DNA of 51,696 nt from FCB group bacterium (GCA_024231695.1 JAAEQF010000773.1:1-51696), one strand, 5' to 3'. Counted from the first letter of the stretch, positions 18,524 through 28,344 are shown. Translations and numbers: made by a program. The notes: a model not told the origin generated them from the letters alone.

Positions 18524-20986
18524 TCAGGGTACTATGGCCAATCGGCCCCAGAACTCATCTCCGGTGGAATAAGTTACTTTAAAGAAATACATGCCAGTGG
18601 CAACCATGTCACCGGACTGATTATACCCGTCCCAGCTTTCAAAATAATCATTTCCTCCGGCCCGTGGACGATTTTCGGCCGGTACGGCCACCAGATTCAT
18701 AGCAAAATCATAAATCTCCACGGTTATGTCAGCCGCTGTTTCCACTCGGTAATGGATGGTCAGGCGGCCGCTTGGATTGACCGGTGAAAAAGGCACTGGC
18801 GACGCGAAAACGTCATCGGCCGCGTCGGTTTTCTTGAAAATACGAGTGATTCCCCATTCGCCTCCGGGATCTATCTCCTGTTTGGCCAATCCCAAACTGG
18901 TTCCCACCCAGAGTGAGGTCGTGCCGAACTCCTCAATCACCTCTACCGCATAAACCTCGGTATGTTCAACCATCGTATCTTTGGTCAGCGGATCAATGAT
19001 TTCGTTTCTGGTCCAGTCGGTCCACGGCGATGGAGCAGAATAGAGTCCTTCCGAAGCGGCGGCATAAGCAGTGCCGTTTTGATCGAAGGCAAAATTCCAC
19101 ACCTGCATATTGGGCAAAACGGTATTCCAATTGTTACCGAAATCGGTACTGAAAGCCACAGCATTGATCTGATCATCAACAGCCACTCGTCGGCAGGCGG
19201 CCCAGATGACGGTATCGGAACCGATCTGTTGCGCGTCCATGGCAACCACCCAGTCGCCGGGAAGACCGGAGTTTTCAAAGGTGCGGAGCACAGCCAGATC
19301 ATGCTTATTTTTATCGGTATTGGCCCACTGGATATTCCAGTTGTCGTTGGTTATACGATAGGCCAAACCGCTGTCCGAACCGCCGTAGATACGGTTGTTG
19401 ATGATCTCGGTGGAGATAAAAGAATATTTGTTCAGAGTCCGGCCGGTTAGGGCATCGGCAATACTGAATGTATTGACCGGCAGATTGCGATTGTTCTCCG
19501 ACCAGAAAATCCCGGAACCAGTAGCGATGATAGTAACGGTGTCGTTGTAAGCGAAATCATAAATGGGCACCGGCACGTCCATGCTGGGGCCGTAGATCAT
19601 GACCTGGGGGCCAATAGTATCCAGAAGATAAGCGGCGTGAGTACCTAATGGAGTTTGCGGTTCGAGTCCGAGCCAGGTGAAGAAAGTGCTGTCAGTGGCA
19701 TATCGTCGAACCAGCGAAACGAACGATCCGCTGCTGTCATGCTCCGGGAAAGTAATCAGCGTGTCGTATCCGAACTCGAACGGAGGAAGATAGGCAACCA
19801 CATTCAGCCCGCCTTTGGTTCCCAGAAATAGGCTGTCCATGGTGGCATCGAGCGAATAGACCTGATTGTTGGCGGAAGCCTGATCAGTATCGGTCGAATC
19901 TACATAGAAGCGCTGCCAGGAAACACCGCCATCAAAAGTCAAAACTGCGCCGCTGTCGCCAGCTGCGACAAGCAAAATTGTATCATCCAGAATTTTATAA
20001 TCGAAAACACCTGCTCCGGAGCCCTCAAACAGAGTGGTGGTAACTTTCGTCCAGGTCTCGGCCATATCATCGGATACAAACAGTCCAAGCCCTTCATTAT
20101 TGATCGTATCAATAACCGATGCCCAGAGGCGATCATCGAACAGAGCCAGCTTACCGACCGTATTGGCGCCCAGGCCGTTGATCGTATCAGCCGTGAACCA
20201 GACGGAATAATTGCTGTCGGTTCGGGTAACGCCACCCTCGGTCGCCAGATATACCAGACTGTCCTCGCCGACGATATCATGGAATGTATTTCCACCCAGT
20301 TTGACCCGCTTGGGCAGATAATAAAATTTCTGGATTCCTCCCGCTGTTCCGGCCCAAAGTATAGTAGTGTCGGTATGGAACGTGTCAGCGGCACAGGAAT
20401 AGTAACGGCCCGTAGTCAGATCAACCCATTCGTCGGCATGCCAGTCGGAAGAATCGATAGGAGAGAAAAACATATGTTCCCAGGTTAGACCGAAATCATG
20501 TGAAACGATGAGACCGCCATGAAAAGCAGCGGCATAGGTGCTACTGTCGGTTCCGGTCATATCATAGATCAATTTTGCGAATGAGGCGCCGACGGAATCA
20601 TCCGGTATCGACGTTTCCCAGGTCAGGCCGTTATCGAAAGTTATACTGAAACCGTCACCGAAAGGAAAATTGACCAAGTCGAACATTTCCGTATGCGATC
20701 CGGCCATCCAGAACTGCCCCGGTCGGCCGTACATGGCCGAGGGTTCATCCGAAGTCAAACCCGAGGCGGCGGAGTATGTGACCCAGGTTTCCCCGTAATC
20801 ATCGGTTTTGCTCAGTCCCCGTCCACTGGCCAGCCAGACCGTATTTTCATGGTAGAGGATATCGACAAAGGAATGCCCGGTAATCCCCGAATCGGGCGGG
20901 TCGGCAGCGGAATAGAGCATCCAGCCGTAACCCGATTGAACCAGGAGGACCGACATGATAAACAGAAAAACCAACTTAGTTCTCAT
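18524..20986 (-). CDS. Secreted beta-propeller protein with FlgD/T9SS-like C-terminal domain
   Basis: An 820-residue secreted protein. A signal peptide (M-R-T-K-L-V-F-L-F-I ... Y-G-W) is followed by a propeller-like region with scattered Asp-box-like turns (T-D-D-Y-G-E-T-W, T-F-D-N-G-L-T-W, S-H-D-F-G-L-T-W, T-F-D-G-G-V-S-W, S-T-D-F-G-N-N-W). The last 90 residues resemble the FlgD-type immunoglobulin fold used as a T9SS sorting signal (S-P-V-N-P near the start, then W-D-G-Y-N-Q-S-G-D-M-V-A-T-G-M-Y-F-F-K). The start at 20986 has GGAAGG upstream and is preferred to the longer frame from 21019. It heads an operon with two PorV/PorQ-like barrels and the dehydrogenase. No enzymatic residues are recognised. 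Confidence 0.83.
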   Translation of the reverse strand: MRTKLVFLFIMSVLLVQSGYGWMLYSAADPPDSGITGHSFVDILYHENTVWLASGRGLSKTDDYGETWVTYSAASGLTSDEPSAMYGRPGQFWMAGSHTEMFDLVNFPFGDGFSITFDNGLTWETSIPDDSVGASFAKLIYDMTGTDSSTYAAAFHGGLIVSHDFGLTWEHMFFSPIDSSDWHADEWVDLTTGRYYSCAADTFHTDTTILWAGTAGGIQKFYYLPKRVKLGGNTFHDIVGEDSLVYLATEGGVTRTDSNYSVWFTADTINGLGANTVGKLALFDDRLWASVIDTINNEGLGLFVSDDMAETWTKVTTTLFEGSGAGVFDYKILDDTILLVAAGDSGAVLTFDGGVSWQRFYVDSTDTDQASANNQVYSLDATMDSLFLGTKGGLNVVAYLPPFEFGYDTLITFPEHDSSGSFVSLVRRYATDSTFFTWLGLEPQTPLGTHAAYLLDTIGPQVMIYGPSMDVPVPIYDFAYNDTVTIIATGSGIFWSENNRNLPVNTFSIADALTGRTLNKYSFISTEIINNRIYGGSDSGLAYRITNDNWNIQWANTDKNKHDLAVLRTFENSGLPGDWVVAMDAQQIGSDTVIWAACRRVAVDDQINAVAFSTDFGNNWNTVLPNMQVWNFAFDQNGTAYAAASEGLYSAPSPWTDWTRNEIIDPLTKDTMVEHTEVYAVEVIEEFGTTSLWVGTSLGLAKQEIDPGGEWGITRIFKKTDAADDVFASPVPFSPVNPSGRLTIHYRVETAADITVEIYDFAMNLVAVPAENRPRAGGNDYFESWDGYNQSGDMVATGMYFFKVTYSTGDEFWGRLAIVP

Positions 20987-21162
20987 CAATGAGTACCTTC
21001 CCAAAAAAATACCGCCCACCCGCGGCCACGGCCACGAATTGCGGTCAAACTTCTCATCTAATCCCGTATGTTAGTCACAATAATCACATTAGCTACGGTC
21101 TATTATGTATCCTCCGACATTCAGCCAATTTATCCATTTGACTTCCAAAGTCAAGCGGTAAA

Positions 21163-22080
21163 TCATCTTCGATCAAGCCAATCCAAAGCCAGGCCCTGCC
21201 GTAGTCCGCGCGGGCTGGCCTTCGCTTTTTTCAGGCCCAATGTCTTAAACAACCAACCTAGCCATAAGACTCCGGCAAAAATGATTTCGCCTCGTTTTTT
21301 ATCTGGCTCCAACAATTGCCGCCGACCGGGAAGATTGAGTTTGGCCAGCAGGCCCACAAACAGGTCAAGGTCATGGACGGTCAAAACAACATCTCGATTA
21401 CACCGGTGAAAGTCATCGTCCTTGAGAAAAGCCAAGGCCGACGAGGTTCCGCCTACCAGTGTTACACTCGAATCCAAATACGGCTCGATTTTTGTCAGCC
21501 TTTTGGCATATTTCGTCAGTTTCCCCTCAAATACCGGAATATCGGCGCCGGTTACCCTGCCTGTGCTTTCAAACTTCTCAGTCAGACTGACGGCTCCTTC
21601 GGGCAGGGATACAAAAGCCAGCCGCGATCCGCCGCGATACACTACTAACTCAGTCGAGCCACCACCAAGATCGATAATCAGCGCCGTCTGATTCTTGCGC
21701 AAAGGGCCGACGGCCCCAAGTACCGACAGGCGGGCTTCTTCGGCGGTCGAAAGGATAACAACCGGCCAGCCCAGATCGCGTGTCAACCGGTCTCTGATTT
21801 CTTTTCCGTTTTCAGCCAGGCGCAGAGGATTGGTGGCAGCAATCAATATATTTTCAGTTGCATGAGCGTAGGCATGCCGGATGTTTTTCCGCAGGATGGT
21901 TAATAGCTGTCGATAATTGTCCTCGCCGATGCGCGGTTTTTTGGCATTCTTTAGTTTTCGACCGATACGCGGTGAATGTCGCTCGAAATGGATTTCATTG
22001 ATAGTAGAACGACTTTCTACTTTAAAGAGCGAATAGAGAACGGAGTTGGTGCCGATATCAATGGCCGCAATATTTTTCAT
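21163..22080 (-). CDS. Ppx/GppA-family phosphatase
   Basis: A 305-residue protein with the actin-like ATPase fold of the Ppx/GppA family. The first phosphate loop is A-I-D-I-G-T-N-S near residue 5, and the second is D-L-G-G-G-S-T-E-L near 135-143. Members cleave polyphosphate or convert pppGpp to ppGpp. This one has only the two N-terminal domains, like short Ppx/GppA proteins, so polyphosphate and pppGpp activity cannot be told apart by sequence alone. The start ATG 22080 is preceded by GGTGGA; a longer frame to 22101 would run into the etfA terminator. It is transcribed downstream of that terminator, so it probably has its own promoter. Confidence 0.87.
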   Translation of the reverse strand: MKNIAAIDIGTNSVLYSLFKVESRSTINEIHFERHSPRIGRKLKNAKKPRIGEDNYRQLLTILRKNIRHAYAHATENILIAATNPLRLAENGKEIRDRLTRDLGWPVVILSTAEEARLSVLGAVGPLRKNQTALIIDLGGGSTELVVYRGGSRLAFVSLPEGAVSLTEKFESTGRVTGADIPVFEGKLTKYAKRLTKIEPYLDSSVTLVGGTSSALAFLKDDDFHRCNRDVVLTVHDLDLFVGLLAKLNLPGRRQLLEPDKKRGEIIFAGVLWLGWLFKTLGLKKAKASPRGLRQGLALDWLDRR

Positions 22081-22104
22081 AATTCGAATCCACCACACCA
22101 TATC

Positions 22105-22127
22105 AAAAACCCCGCATCAAGGCGGGG
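22105..22127 (-). terminator. Intrinsic terminator of etfA
   Basis: A six-pair GC stem (CCCCGC at 22110-22115, GCGGGG at 22122-22127) is followed on the minus strand by five T. It lies 30 bases after the etfA stop codon. A short T-run on the plus side may allow bidirectional use. Confidence 0.85.
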
Positions 22128-22156
22128 CTTTTGCTGTTATACGCTGTTTTTCAGGA

Positions 22157-23116
22157 TCAGTTCATAACTTCCTTGAGTTTGGCCGTCAGGGCCGGAAGGA
22201 TTTCGAAAAGATCGCCGACCACGCCATAGTTGGCGATATTGAAAATCGGAGCGTCTTTGTCACGGTTGATGGCGACAATGGTTTTCGACGAACGCATGCC
22301 GACCAGATGCTGGACAGCACCAGAAATACCGATGGCAAAATAAAGCTTGGGATTGACCGTTTTGCCGGTTTGTCCGACCTGATACAAATAAGGCACCCAG
22401 CCCGCATCAACGATGGCCCGCGAGGCGCCGACGGCAGCCCCGAGTGTTTCGGCCATCTCTTCAATCATTTTAAAGTTTTCCTCAGCTCGAATACCTCGCC
22501 CGGCGGCAACGACAATATCGGCCTCGGTCAGGTTAACTCTGCCGCCGGTCTCGCTGACCCGTCCGGTAACCTTGGCTTTGACCGCCACTAATGTATCATC
22601 GACGTTTTCATCAACGATTTCGCCGCTGCCCTCGTCGGTCGCCTCAAGAAAGGCCTTGGGACGAAGGGAAACAAAAAACGGACCCGGCCGATTATTTTGG
22701 ACAGTATAGAAAACGTTTCCACCGTAGGCTGGCCGCAGTGCGCTGACCGCATCACCATCAAGGGTCAGAGCTGTACAGTCGGAAGCCATAGCGCCGTCAC
22801 ACAGGGCCGCCAGCCTTCCCATCATGGCTTTGCCATAAAAGGTGGCGCTGCCGATCACGACATCGGGCTGTTCGCGGTCGATCAGAGATTTTAGAATTTG
22901 GGCATAAGCCTCATCATGAAAATCTTTCAGCGTGTCATGGGCAAAGGCAAAGACCTTAACGCCTTTGGCCGAAAGTTGACCGGCGGCCGCGGCCGTATCT
23001 CCGGCCATCAGGGCAGTCATTATATCGCCTCCCAAAGATCGGGCGGCAAGAATCGTTTCAAAACTGATATTGGCCAGTTGATTATCTTTTTGCTCAGCAA
23101 TGGTAAGTATCTTCAT
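22157..23116 (-). CDS. etfA: Electron transfer flavoprotein alpha subunit
   Basis: A 319-residue EtfA. The N-terminal nucleotide-binding-like domain starts M-K-I-L-T-I-A-E-Q. The C-terminal FAD domain carries the family signature [22 protein letters not shown] (about 255-276) and [14 protein letters not shown] (about 284-297). EtfAB transfers electrons from acyl-CoA or other dehydrogenases to the quinone pool or to electron-bifurcating partners. The beta subunit normally lies directly next to it, but here the upstream 202 bases hold no gene and the next gene is dusB. An AGGGA sequence precedes the start, and a strong terminator follows. Confidence 0.95.
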   Translation of the reverse strand: MKILTIAEQKDNQLANISFETILAARSLGGDIMTALMAGDTAAAAGQLSAKGVKVFAFAHDTLKDFHDEAYAQILKSLIDREQPDVVIGSATFYGKAMMGRLAALCDGAMASDCTALTLDGDAVSALRPAYGGNVFYTVQNNRPGPFFVSLRPKAFLEATDEGSGEIVDENVDDTLVAVKAKVTGRVSETGGRVNLTEADIVVAAGRGIRAEENFKMIEEMAETLGAAVGASRAIVDAGWVPYLYQVGQTGKTVNPKLYFAIGISGAVQHLVGMRSSKTIVAINRDKDAPIFNIANYGVVGDLFEILPALTAKLKEVMN

Positions 23117-23318
23117 GATTCCCTGTTATCCTTTCTTGTGAACGGTATTGCACCCCTGCTGTTCCGATCACCGTGTTGCATCTTTATTTTTGGGCCGGCG
23201 TTATAGATTCGCCGTTATGTACTAAAGAGCAAATTTACAATTTCGTCAAATATAATAGGTCGAACCCGATGGGCCAACCTCTTTTTGACTTTGAATTGAA
23301 CAGAATTATAAGTCTCTT

Positions 23319-24315
23319 TCATTCCGTCTCACTGGTTCGCTGATCTGAGATATTTCGTCCGGCCAGATATTCATGTAAAAGGTCCTTTAAGCCACCGAAG
23401 TCATTCAAGGCAAACATTTTCCGGCGCAACACTCCCCCGCCGATCCAGCCTCGAGTATAGCGAGTGAGGATGCCGCGCATTTTCAGAATTGCCCTATCCT
23501 CGTCGTCGGTCCGGGCCAGCAGACGGGCATGTTCGAGTATTAATTCCGCTTTCTCCTCATAGGTCGGCTGGGGATATTCTCGGCCGGTTTCGAGGAAATG
23601 ATTGATTTCCCTGAAAACCCAGGGATTACCCAGGGCGGCGCGGCCTATCATAACGGCGTCACAACCAGTCTCTTTAAGCATCCGGGCCGCCTCAGGGCCG
23701 TTGGTGATATCGCCGTTACCAATGACCGGAATCCGGAGAGCTTCTTTTAGTTTTTTGATATCGTCCCAGCAGGCTTTGCCGGCGAATTGCCCGCTGCGGG
23801 TGCGCGCGTGTAGGGTTACGGCGGCGGCCCCCGCTTCCTCGGCGATTTTCCCGGCTTCGATAAAAACTTTGGTCAGTTCATCCCAGCCGGAGCGCAGTTT
23901 GATTGTAACCGGTTGTTTGCTTCCGGCCACGGCCGCCTCAACCAATGCTCGAACCTGGCCCATATCCTTCAAAACCGCCGCTCCCCCGTTTTTTTTTGAC
24001 GATTTTTTTAACCGGACATCCAAAATTCAAATCTATTATATCTGGTTCGATAGCCGATGCGAGCCGGGCCGCCTGATACATGATTTCGGGATCGGCCCCG
24101 AAAAGCTGAATCCCCAAAGGTCGTTCGGCTGCCGTAAATGACAATAAGTCCGTGGTTCTCTTATTCTTATAGGCCAGGCCATGACTCGAAATCATTTCCG
24201 TATAAACCATGGCGGCTCCAAAACGACGAGCCAGCAGGCGATAAGCAGGTGTGGATATACCGGCCATAGGGGCAGCCAGCACCAATCCTTGGAGGTTTAA
24301 GTTTCCAATTCTCAT
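23319..24315 (-). pseudogene. tRNA-dihydrouridine synthase (DusB type), frameshifted at an A9 run
   Basis: The N-terminal frame (ATG 24315) encodes the TIM-barrel start (A-A-P-M-A-G-I-S), Y-T-E-M-I-S-S-H-G, and N-F-G-C-P with the catalytic Cys100, then runs out of frame after V-K-K to a stop at 23938. The rest continues in another frame from the same point (N-G-G-A-A-V-L-K-D, V-T-I-K-L-R-S-G-W, G-N-G-D-I-T-N, I-G-R-A-A-L-G-N-P-W) to 23319. Removing one base from the nine-A run (T9 at 23989-23997 on the plus strand) rejoins a full-length enzyme of about 331 residues. The enzyme would reduce specific uridines in tRNA. Nothing else is broken, so slippage or a sequencing error is as likely as gene loss. 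Confidence 0.9.
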
Positions 24316-24425
24316 GCCGACAATATAACAGACTGAACAACTATACGCAATGCAGGCCTAAATCATTAGTAAGGCTTGAGATATACGGATTATATTGTGT
24401 TGTACTGATAAGGAAGGAGCCGGGC

Positions 24426-25115
24426 ATGCCCGAAATTGTTGTCAAATTCAACGATTCGATTGTTGAACGGGTTGTTACAGAAAAGAAGCGGATCAGTATC
24501 GGCCGCACCAATGACAATGACATTATCCTGGAAAACCGGGGAGTGTCCCGCAAACATGCTCAGATTGAATTCAATGGCGAAGCGGCAGTTATAATCGACA
24601 ATGAATCACTCAACGGAACCTTCGTCAATAATCGTCGAATCTCCGAAGAGATACTTCGTGACGACGACACTATCACCATCGGCAAATACGCTCTCGAATA
24701 TCACGGCGATTCGGAAGCCCCCGATCCGGCTGGTGAGCTGGACGGCACGATGGTTCTCAAGACTAAGCAGCAGAAAAAACTGCTGGCCAATGACCGAGTA
24801 GAACGGCAGATCGTTTCTCGGGTCGGCGGCAGTGTCATTTTGGGCCTGGACAATACCGACATATCTCAATTCCGCATCGACCGGGAAGTGACCACGATCG
24901 GTAAAGCCAAATTCGTACATATCCGGGCGCGCGGATTTTTGCTGTCCGGCATTCAGGCCAAGATTGTCAAGGATGGCGACGTTTATTTATTGGTCAATCT
25001 GGGTCGCAAAGGTAAAACCAAAATTAACGGCGAAGTAACCAATCAGGCCACGCTGAAAAACGGTGATATCATGCAAATTGGAAAATCAACGTTCCGGTTC
25101 ATCGAGGAAAGATAG
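24426..25115 (+). CDS. FHA-domain protein (two FHA-like modules)
   Basis: A 229-residue cytoplasmic protein. The first FHA domain (about 20-92) carries the phosphothreonine-binding marks I-G-R-T-N-D-N-D-I, V-S-R-K-H-A-Q and N-G-T-F-V-N. A linker leads to a second, degenerate FHA-like module (about 147-227: T-I-G-K-A, K-I-V-K-D-G-D-V-Y, K-I-N-G-E-V). It lacks the canonical S-x-x-H motif, so it may bind a different ligand or serve structure only. FHA domains read out Ser/Thr kinase phosphorylation, and the kinase two genes downstream is the obvious partner. AAGGAGC precedes the start. The next gene begins four bases after the stop. Confidence 0.92.
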   Translation: MPEIVVKFNDSIVERVVTEKKRISIGRTNDNDIILENRGVSRKHAQIEFNGEAAVIIDNESLNGTFVNNRRISEEILRDDDTITIGKYALEYHGDSEAPDPAGELDGTMVLKTKQQKKLLANDRVERQIVSRVGGSVILGLDNTDISQFRIDREVTTIGKAKFVHIRARGFLLSGIQAKIVKDGDVYLLVNLGRKGKTKINGEVTNQATLKNGDIMQIGKSTFRFIEER

Positions 25116-25118
25116 TCT

Positions 25119-25847
25119 ATGCGATTGGCGATATTTTCGGACGTTCATGCAAATCTGGAAGCTCTCAAGGCAGTTATTTCGGATATCGAACAACTTAATG
25201 TGGAAAAGGTGGTTTTTCTGGGTGATGCTGTCGGGTACGGCGCCAACCCGGATAAGTGCGTCAAGTTGATCGATAGCCTTTGTGAGATCAAACTTCTGGG
25301 TAATCATGATTATGTGGCAATGGGACTGGAGAGCCCCAGCAGCTTCAACGAGATGGCCAAGCAATCGATTTTGTGGACACAACAGCAGTTGAAGAGAAAA
25401 TCCATCGAACGGCTTTCGGAATTCGAAATGGAAGTCAGTTTTCTCGATTATGCATTTGTCCATGCCACGCCGGAAAACCCATCCGAATGGGGATATATGT
25501 TGATGGTTGAGGACGCCACCCGGAACTTTAACTTCTTTTCTCAGAATTATTGTTTCGTCGGTCATTCTCATCTGCCGGCAGTATTTCGCAGAGGCAATGA
25601 CGGCAAGGTCGTGCTTGAAACAAAGACACAATTTGAGGGCGATGGCGAAAGCCGGTACATAATTAATGTCGGATCGGTCGGGCAACCTCGAGACGGAAAT
25701 CGGGATGCCTGCTATCTGATCGCCGAAACCGACGGTAACCGGTTTGAATACCGACGCATACCTTATGATCTTAAGGCGGCTCAGAAAAAAATGAAAAAGG
25801 CTGAATTGCCCGAATTTTTAATAACCCGACTGGCTATTGGGAAATAG
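25119..25847 (+). CDS. Calcineurin-like metallophosphoesterase
   Basis: A 242-residue enzyme of the YfcE/diadenosine-tetraphosphatase-like group. It carries the five metal-binding blocks: D-V-H (8-10), G-D (35-36), G-N-H-D (61-64), a central His in F-V-H-A-T-P, and G-H-S-H (148-151). A dinuclear metal centre would hydrolyse phosphodiesters, nucleotides or phosphoproteins. Placement between an FHA protein and a Ser/Thr kinase suggests a role as the opposing phosphatase, but members of this family often act on small molecules. The start at 25119 follows the FHA stop by four bases, so translation is probably coupled. Confidence 0.88.
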   Translation: MRLAIFSDVHANLEALKAVISDIEQLNVEKVVFLGDAVGYGANPDKCVKLIDSLCEIKLLGNHDYVAMGLESPSSFNEMAKQSILWTQQQLKRKSIERLSEFEMEVSFLDYAFVHATPENPSEWGYMLMVEDATRNFNFFSQNYCFVGHSHLPAVFRRGNDGKVVLETKTQFEGDGESRYIINVGSVGQPRDGNRDACYLIAETDGNRFEYRRIPYDLKAAQKKMKKAELPEFLITRLAIGK

Positions 25848-25862
25848 GAGGTTGTTTCAGTA

Positions 25863-28334
25863 ATGCAAAAAAACATCTCCTCATACCTGCTCTTTGTCCT
25901 GATTACTGTATTGGTTATCAGTCTCTACTTTGGCAATTTTTCAGGTCTGCAGAAAGTTCAATGGAAAATCGACGATCTGTTGTATGCGGTCAGTGGCAAG
26001 GAAACCGTGGAGCCGAAAATCGTACAAGTGAATATCGACGATGCTTCCATTCAGGCCTTGGGCGATTGGCCCTGGTCATATGAACTCCTGGCCGACCTGA
26101 TCGCCACCTGTAATTCCGGCGACCCCCAGACAATACTGGTCAATCTGGAATTACAGGCGCGAGTATCGGAAGATACAACCGGCAACACCCAGATTCTGGC
26201 CGATCAGGCTTCCTGGGTAAACAATCTGGTTTTAACTTATGATGTTGCCCTGGCCGATTATGCCACCAAACGGATGTACAAACCAGAACATTTATATTTC
26301 AGTTCAATACAGTCTGTCTCCGACCTGGGTATTCTGGACAGTGAATCAGCCATCAATATCCGCAAACCGTTTCTGCCATCGGGTATTATAAGCCAATACG
26401 CAGAAGGCATGGGTTTTGCCCTGACCCAATATGATCTCGACCGAAAAGTCCGCTGGTCGCCATTAGTGGCCAATTATGACGGATATATTTACCCGTCAGC
26501 GCCGCTTCTGGCTGCGGCCGTTCACCTTGGTTTTAAACCCGAAGATATTACTGTCCGCGACGGAGAGTCGATCAGTTTCGGAGCTTACAACATCAAGATT
26601 GACGAGGCTGGCCGGTCGTTTATCAATTTCAATGATTCCGGATCGACCTTTGTCGAATTAAGTGCGGCCGATATTCTGGCCGAACAAGTCGATCCTTCTC
26701 ATCTCAAAGGTAATCTGATTATTATCGGGTTGAGCGCAACCGGTATCAGTGAAACTTATTCCACTCCGGTTTCCAACGAAATGAACCGTTCTGAGCTGTA
26801 CGCCAACGTCATCGAAAACATCATCAATGGCAATTACATTACTCGTCTGGACTTCTCCGCCGGAATCAATTTGTTGATCCTGATCGGTTTCGGCGCTTTT
26901 TGTGCCGTAACTTTGCCCCGCGTATCACTGCTCTATCGGATGATAATTCTGATCTTCTGCCTCTTTATTCTATCCAATTTGAATTTCATTCTGTTCAGTT
27001 CATATAGTCTCTTGTTCCGACCTCTATATTTGAGTTTGGAAATCGTCCTGTTTATTATCGCCTCGCCCCTTCTGGAAGAATTTCGGTTTGGACGTGGCCT
27101 GGATATTAAAGCAACGTTTGCCGCCAAAGAAACTTCAATCGACAATCTCCCGGCAAAGGAAATTCCGGCCGTAGTTGCCGAACCACGGACTCCTGCAGTC
27201 GAACGAGCGGCCGCCCCCCCCGAGGAAGTCTATCAGGAAACCAACCTGGTGACCACTGGGGAGGAACCGGAAGAGGAAGTTGAACATGAGGACACGGTAG
27301 CCCAGGATTACTCCGCCGAAGCCCAAAACGCCATAGAATCACCTCCGGCACCACCGCGGACGATCTCGCCATCAAAAACTCTCGATTCCAATGCCCCTGT
27401 TTCACCGGCTGATTTGGCCGAAGAATCAGGAGTAATTTCTAATAAATCACCTCAAATCGGATCGGGCTCGTTGAGCGAATCGGATAAGATAACCCATCTG
27501 GGCCGATATCAAATCGTGGAAGTCTTGGGACGCGGGGCCATGGGCACTGTTTATAGGGGAATCGACCCGGCTATCAACCGTGACGTCGCCCTAAAAACCA
27601 TCCGCCTTGATTTCGTATCCGATCAGAATGAAATGGCCGAACTGCGCGACCGCCTCTTCCGCGAGGCTCAGGCCGCCGGCAATTTATCGCATCCCAATAT
27701 CGTCACTATCTACGATGTCGGTTCGGAGGACAATCTTCAATATATTGCCATGGAATGTCTGGATGGGCAGCCGCTGGAAGACATGATTAAGAAGCAGGCG
27801 CAGTTTTCATACAAAATAATCGCCGGCATTATTGGTCAAATCTGCAGCGCTCTTGATTATGCCCACGGGAAAGGCATCGTCCACCGGGATATCAAGCCGG
27901 CCAATATCATGATCCTGCCCGACTATACGGTCAAGGTTATGGATTTCGGCATTGCCCGTATTGACACCTCATCGATGACCAAAACCGGCATCGCCATGGG
28001 TACACCCAACTATATTGCCCCCGAATTGCTTCAGGGCAAAAAGGTCGATCGCCGCTGCGATATCTATTCACTGGGCGTGGTCATTTATGAATTATTGACC
28101 GGACACCGACCGTTTAAGGGTGAGAACCTGACCTCCCTGATTTATTCTATCGTCAATGAAGAGCCCAAGGCGCCCTCGAAAGTGAACGCCAATGTACCGT
28201 TGTTGTTTGACCATCTGGCGGCCAAAGCTCTGCACAAAAACCCAGCAGAACGGTATCAGAAAGCCTCCGATATAAGTTCGGCGCTGTCCGATTTTGTTAG
28301 ATCTTTCGGTAGTTCGAGTAAAGTGGGAATATAA
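25863..28334 (+). CDS. CHASE2 sensor transmembrane Ser/Thr protein kinase
   Basis: An 823-residue membrane kinase. An N-terminal membrane helix (about 7-25) is followed by an extracytoplasmic CHASE2 sensor domain (about 30-320; P-K-I-V-Q-V-N-I-D-D and L-A-D-L-I-A-T), three further membrane helices (about 332-404), a Pro/Glu-rich cytoplasmic linker (about 405-540) and a eukaryote-like kinase domain (about 546-815). Kinase motifs are intact: G-R-G-A-M-G-T-V-Y, A-L-K-T-I, H-R-D-I-K-P-A-N near 674, D-F-G-I-A-R near 694, and G-T-P-N-Y-I-A-P-E-L-L. It should sense an envelope signal and phosphorylate cytoplasmic targets. It forms an operon with the FHA protein and phosphoesterase, 16 bases after the latter. 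Confidence 0.94.
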   Translation: MQKNISSYLLFVLITVLVISLYFGNFSGLQKVQWKIDDLLYAVSGKETVEPKIVQVNIDDASIQALGDWPWSYELLADLIATCNSGDPQTILVNLELQARVSEDTTGNTQILADQASWVNNLVLTYDVALADYATKRMYKPEHLYFSSIQSVSDLGILDSESAINIRKPFLPSGIISQYAEGMGFALTQYDLDRKVRWSPLVANYDGYIYPSAPLLAAAVHLGFKPEDITVRDGESISFGAYNIKIDEAGRSFINFNDSGSTFVELSAADILAEQVDPSHLKGNLIIIGLSATGISETYSTPVSNEMNRSELYANVIENIINGNYITRLDFSAGINLLILIGFGAFCAVTLPRVSLLYRMIILIFCLFILSNLNFILFSSYSLLFRPLYLSLEIVLFIIASPLLEEFRFGRGLDIKATFAAKETSIDNLPAKEIPAVVAEPRTPAVERAAAPPEEVYQETNLVTTGEEPEEEVEHEDTVAQDYSAEAQNAIESPPAPPRTISPSKTLDSNAPVSPADLAEESGVISNKSPQIGSGSLSESDKITHLGRYQIVEVLGRGAMGTVYRGIDPAINRDVALKTIRLDFVSDQNEMAELRDRLFREAQAAGNLSHPNIVTIYDVGSEDNLQYIAMECLDGQPLEDMIKKQAQFSYKIIAGIIGQICSALDYAHGKGIVHRDIKPANIMILPDYTVKVMDFGIARIDTSSMTKTGIAMGTPNYIAPELLQGKKVDRRCDIYSLGVVIYELLTGHRPFKGENLTSLIYSIVNEEPKAPSKVNANVPLLFDHLAAKALHKNPAERYQKASDISSALSDFVRSFGSSSKVGI

Positions 28335-28344
28335 ACAAATAAAG

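Noticed and set aside
23117-23318. Search for an etfB fragment upstream of etfA
   Set aside because: No frame in this 202-base stretch resembles an EtfB N- or C-terminus; it appears to be leader and spacer only.
24316-24425. Possible promoter boxes between dusB and the FHA gene
   Set aside because: TTGAGA and TATATT are present but only about nine bases apart, which is not a workable spacing.
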